From: Deltaproteobacteria bacterium
GTDB taxonomy: Bacteria > Desulfobacterota > Binatia > Binatales > Binataceae
Assembly: GCA_019237115.1 (NCBI GenBank)
Contig: JAFAHS010000361.1
Coordinates: forward strand, 1-43,432
DNA: 43,432 nucleotides
Direction: 5' to 3'
Made by a program: the position numbers and the translations under genes
The notes under the pieces: generated by a model
Seen by the model: only the letters and a program-made list of their open reading frames with translations
Databases searched by the model: none
What the model was told of the DNA's origin: nothing
Shown: in pieces, positions 41,860 to 43,432 of the stretch
Position numbering within the stretch: the stretch's first letter is position 1
Layout: each line of letters starts with the position of its first letter

Positions 41860-42580
41860 ATGAACGAAGTTCTTCGCTCCATCCTTTCCAGCAAGTCAGT
41901 CGTCACTGACGACGGAATAACTCGCGCCCTTCATTCCAATATTTCGGAGGAGGAGGGAAATTTCCTTCAAACAACGATCAAAAGCTCGCAACCGCAAGTT
42001 AGCCTTGAGATCGGCTGTGCCTACGGGATCGCCAGCCTCTATATCTGCGAAGCGCTCCGAGAGGTTAATGCGACCAAGCATATTATCGTTGACCCCGGTC
42101 AGCATCTTCCTCACGGCAAAGGTCCGCTCTCCGGTTGGGAGGGTATCGGGCTTGCTACGGCGAGCTGGCTATTGGGACCTCATCGACTTTCACGAAGTTC
42201 CTTCTTACCAGCACTTGTCACGCCTCACCGAGGCATGTGTGGAGATTGATTTTGCCTTCGTCGACGGTTGCCACACCTTCGATTACGCGTTGGTTGATGT
42301 GTTTCTTATCGACAAGCTTCTGAGGCCTGGCGGAATCATAGTAATCGATGATTTGTCATACCCTTCGATCCGAAGCGTTTGCCGATACGTTCTCTCAAAT
42401 CTTCGCTACCGGTGTGCGGGCCCTCCCTCGCAAGAACCACCCGCGTGGAAAACGCTAGCATCTCGGGTAAGGTCCAAAGCCCCACTGTTCAGGATCCTCG
42501 CACCAACAATTTCTGTACCGGATTGGCGGTTGAACTCGCCCGAGTCAAATTTTGTCGCCCTGCAAAAAGGTGGAAGATGA
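41860..42580 (+). pseudogene. Frameshifted SAM-dependent methyltransferase (Methyltransf_24-like)
   Basis: Frame 1 from the ATG at 41860 gives VTDDGITRALHSNISEEEG and the SAM-binding VSLEIGCAYGIASLYICEAL, and then runs out of sense after SGWEGIG. The next frame continues the family sequence: LLRRAGYWDLIDFHEVPSYQHL, DFAFVDGCHTFDYALVDVFLIDKLLRPGGIIVIDDL, ending SNFVALQKGGR. One extra base near 42148-42152 explains the break. The two frames together make a full-length enzyme of about 240 residues. Either the gene is recently inactivated or this is a sequencing error. Base use is poorer in GC than neighbours. Confidence 0.8.
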
Positions 42581-43081
42581 TCTCATTGGCGAGGGCCAGG
42601 GGACGACGAGGCGTTGGGATGATCATATACCGTTCTGATGAAGGGTAATGACAACCCACACCGGAGTCGGTAGAAGGCTTCGTATTCTGATTTCTGCACC
42701 GCCTCTGCAATTCCGCCGAAGGCTGAACCTCGATGGCGTTAACGCGATGGTCACTATGGCAGGGAAGCGTAGCAGACGCTGGTGACGTGGTTTTTCACCG
42801 CTTCGCTGATTTTCTTGAGAGCGGGTTACGGGCCGCTGGCCCGGCACATCAGATCAGAAACAGGTCTTGTGTATAAGGAAGGACGGCGAAAGGCGACCGC
42901 AGACCGAGACCGTCCGTACCTTGGTGCGTTTCAGAGCCCGTTTGAGAGCGTGGTCCATGGGGTGTTGCGGCAGCATCATTGGTGACACGCCCGCAGCGTA
43001 ATCCCGTCCAGGAGAATGTCAATCCCTTTTCCACCCCTGTCTGCGGCGCCTTACGCCAATCTCACTATGGAAGAGGTGGCC
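42581..43081. other. Structured non-coding region in front of the IS110 transposase
   Basis: No gene is supported in 500 bases. Several hairpins follow each other: 42766-42780 (AGCGT/ACGCT), 42781-42799 (GGTGA/TCACC), 42829-42843 (CGGGCC/GGCCCG with a 3-base loop) and 42881-42915 (GGACGG/CCGTCC). A palindrome GCGTTAACGC lies at 42736-42745. The right part is probably the left end of the element and may encode its bridge RNA. Confidence 0.5.
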
Positions 43082-43432
43082 ATGAAGCACAACTCAACGG
43101 GTGAGCGTAAAGAACAACCCACACCGCTCTCAGTCTCACTGCTCGAACGCATCCAGCCCGACGCGGCCGGCATCGACTGCGGACAGAACAGCCATTTCGC
43201 GGCGGTCCGGCCCGACCGCGACCCACAGCCGGTGCGCGAGTTCCGCACCTTCACCGCCGACCTGCACCGACTGGCGAACTGGCTGGTGCAGTGCGGGGTG
43301 AAAACCGTCGCCATGGAGTCGACCGGCGTGTACTGGATCCCGCTCTACGAGATCCTCGAGCAGCGCGGCTTGCAGGTCGTGCTGGTCAACGCGCGAGATG
43401 TGCACAACGTGCCCGGGCGCAAGAGCGATGTC
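42766..43432 (+). mobile_element. IS110-family insertion sequence, left part (right end outside window)
   Basis: It comprises the IS110-type transposase at its right and an unusually long structured 5' region. The exact left boundary is not visible; 42766 is where the hairpin series begins. IS110-group elements have no long terminal inverted repeats and carry a non-coding RNA ahead of the transposase, which fits. Confidence 0.5.
43082..43432 (+). CDS. IS110-family DEDD transposase, 5' part
   Basis: 117 codons from the ATG at 43082 (GAGG 5-6 bases upstream; another ATG at 43067 is in frame) run off the window end. Core motifs of the RuvC-like DEDD domain are visible: D32 in AAGIDCGQNSHFAAV, E79 in TVAMESTGVYWIPLYEIL, and VNARDVHNVPGRKSDV, which normally continues with DA and the remaining acidic residues. 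The first 25 residues are a variable tail. The enzyme recombines DNA with guidance from a bridge RNA, known for IS621 of the same family. Confidence 0.9.
   Translation, partial: MKHNSTGERKEQPTPLSVSLLERIQPDAAGIDCGQNSHFAAVRPDRDPQPVREFRTFTADLHRLANWLVQCGVKTVAMESTGVYWIPLYEILEQRGLQVVLVNARDVHNVPGRKSDV

Noticed and set aside
1..43432. CRISPR arrays, tRNA and rRNA genes
   Set aside because: No regularly spaced repeats and no tRNA or rRNA signatures were found on either strand.

Overview
The window reads as chromosomal DNA of a GC-rich, Gram-negative, probably soil-dwelling bacterium. Evidence for an outer membrane is a Wza-type export lipoprotein with a Wzc-type kinase, Tat and Sec signals, and a periplasmic molybdoenzyme/cytochrome b pair. 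The mix of Wzy-type polysaccharide genes, molybdate uptake, a BphC-like dioxygenase and an IS110 element would fit a deltaproteobacterium- or Binatota-like lineage, but no rRNA or marker gene is present, so the phylum is a guess.

Region 1 (1-14243, all minus strand) is an exopolysaccharide operon. In transcription order it encodes an HldE-like sugar kinase with a degenerate second domain, the Wza-like exporter, a Wzc-like co-polymerase/tyrosine kinase, a GT4, a GT9, a second GT4, a methyltransferase, a second GT9, the initiating polyprenyl-phosphate sugar-phosphate transferase, a cupin, and a Wzy/O-antigen-ligase-like membrane protein that runs off the left edge. No flippase (Wzx) is visible; it may lie further left.

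Region 2 (14244-22608) is looser and locally AT-rich. It holds an intact GT39 mannosyltransferase-like gene, a scar joining the 5' part of a second GT39 gene to the 3' end of a ferredoxin gene, a small excisionase-type HTH gene, a 784-residue AAA ATPase of signalling type with palindromes upstream, and a secreted clan-A glycosidase-like protein. It looks like an accessory flank of the polysaccharide locus.

Region 3 (22674-37102) is housekeeping and redox: a MsrP-like molybdoenzyme with its cytochrome b partner, a DUF6799-like protein, a threonine dehydratase preceded by a possible attenuator, a Fur-family regulator with a small partner, a tandem universal stress protein, a 3-hydroxyisobutyrate dehydrogenase-like enzyme, a carboxymuconolactone decarboxylase-like protein, an alpha/beta hydrolase, a complete modABC system with molbindin and a small molybdopterin-fold protein, a thioredoxin-NHL protein, and a MarR/GbsR regulator followed by two membrane proteins.

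Region 4 (37431-41682) carries small-molecule catabolism genes: GST, D-2-hydroxyacid dehydrogenase, cupin, an atypical SDR and an extradiol dioxygenase with a full set of active-site residues. Region 5 (41683-43432) is a decayed edge: a frameshifted methyltransferase with direct repeats upstream, then a structured non-coding stretch leading into an IS110-family transposase cut by the window end.
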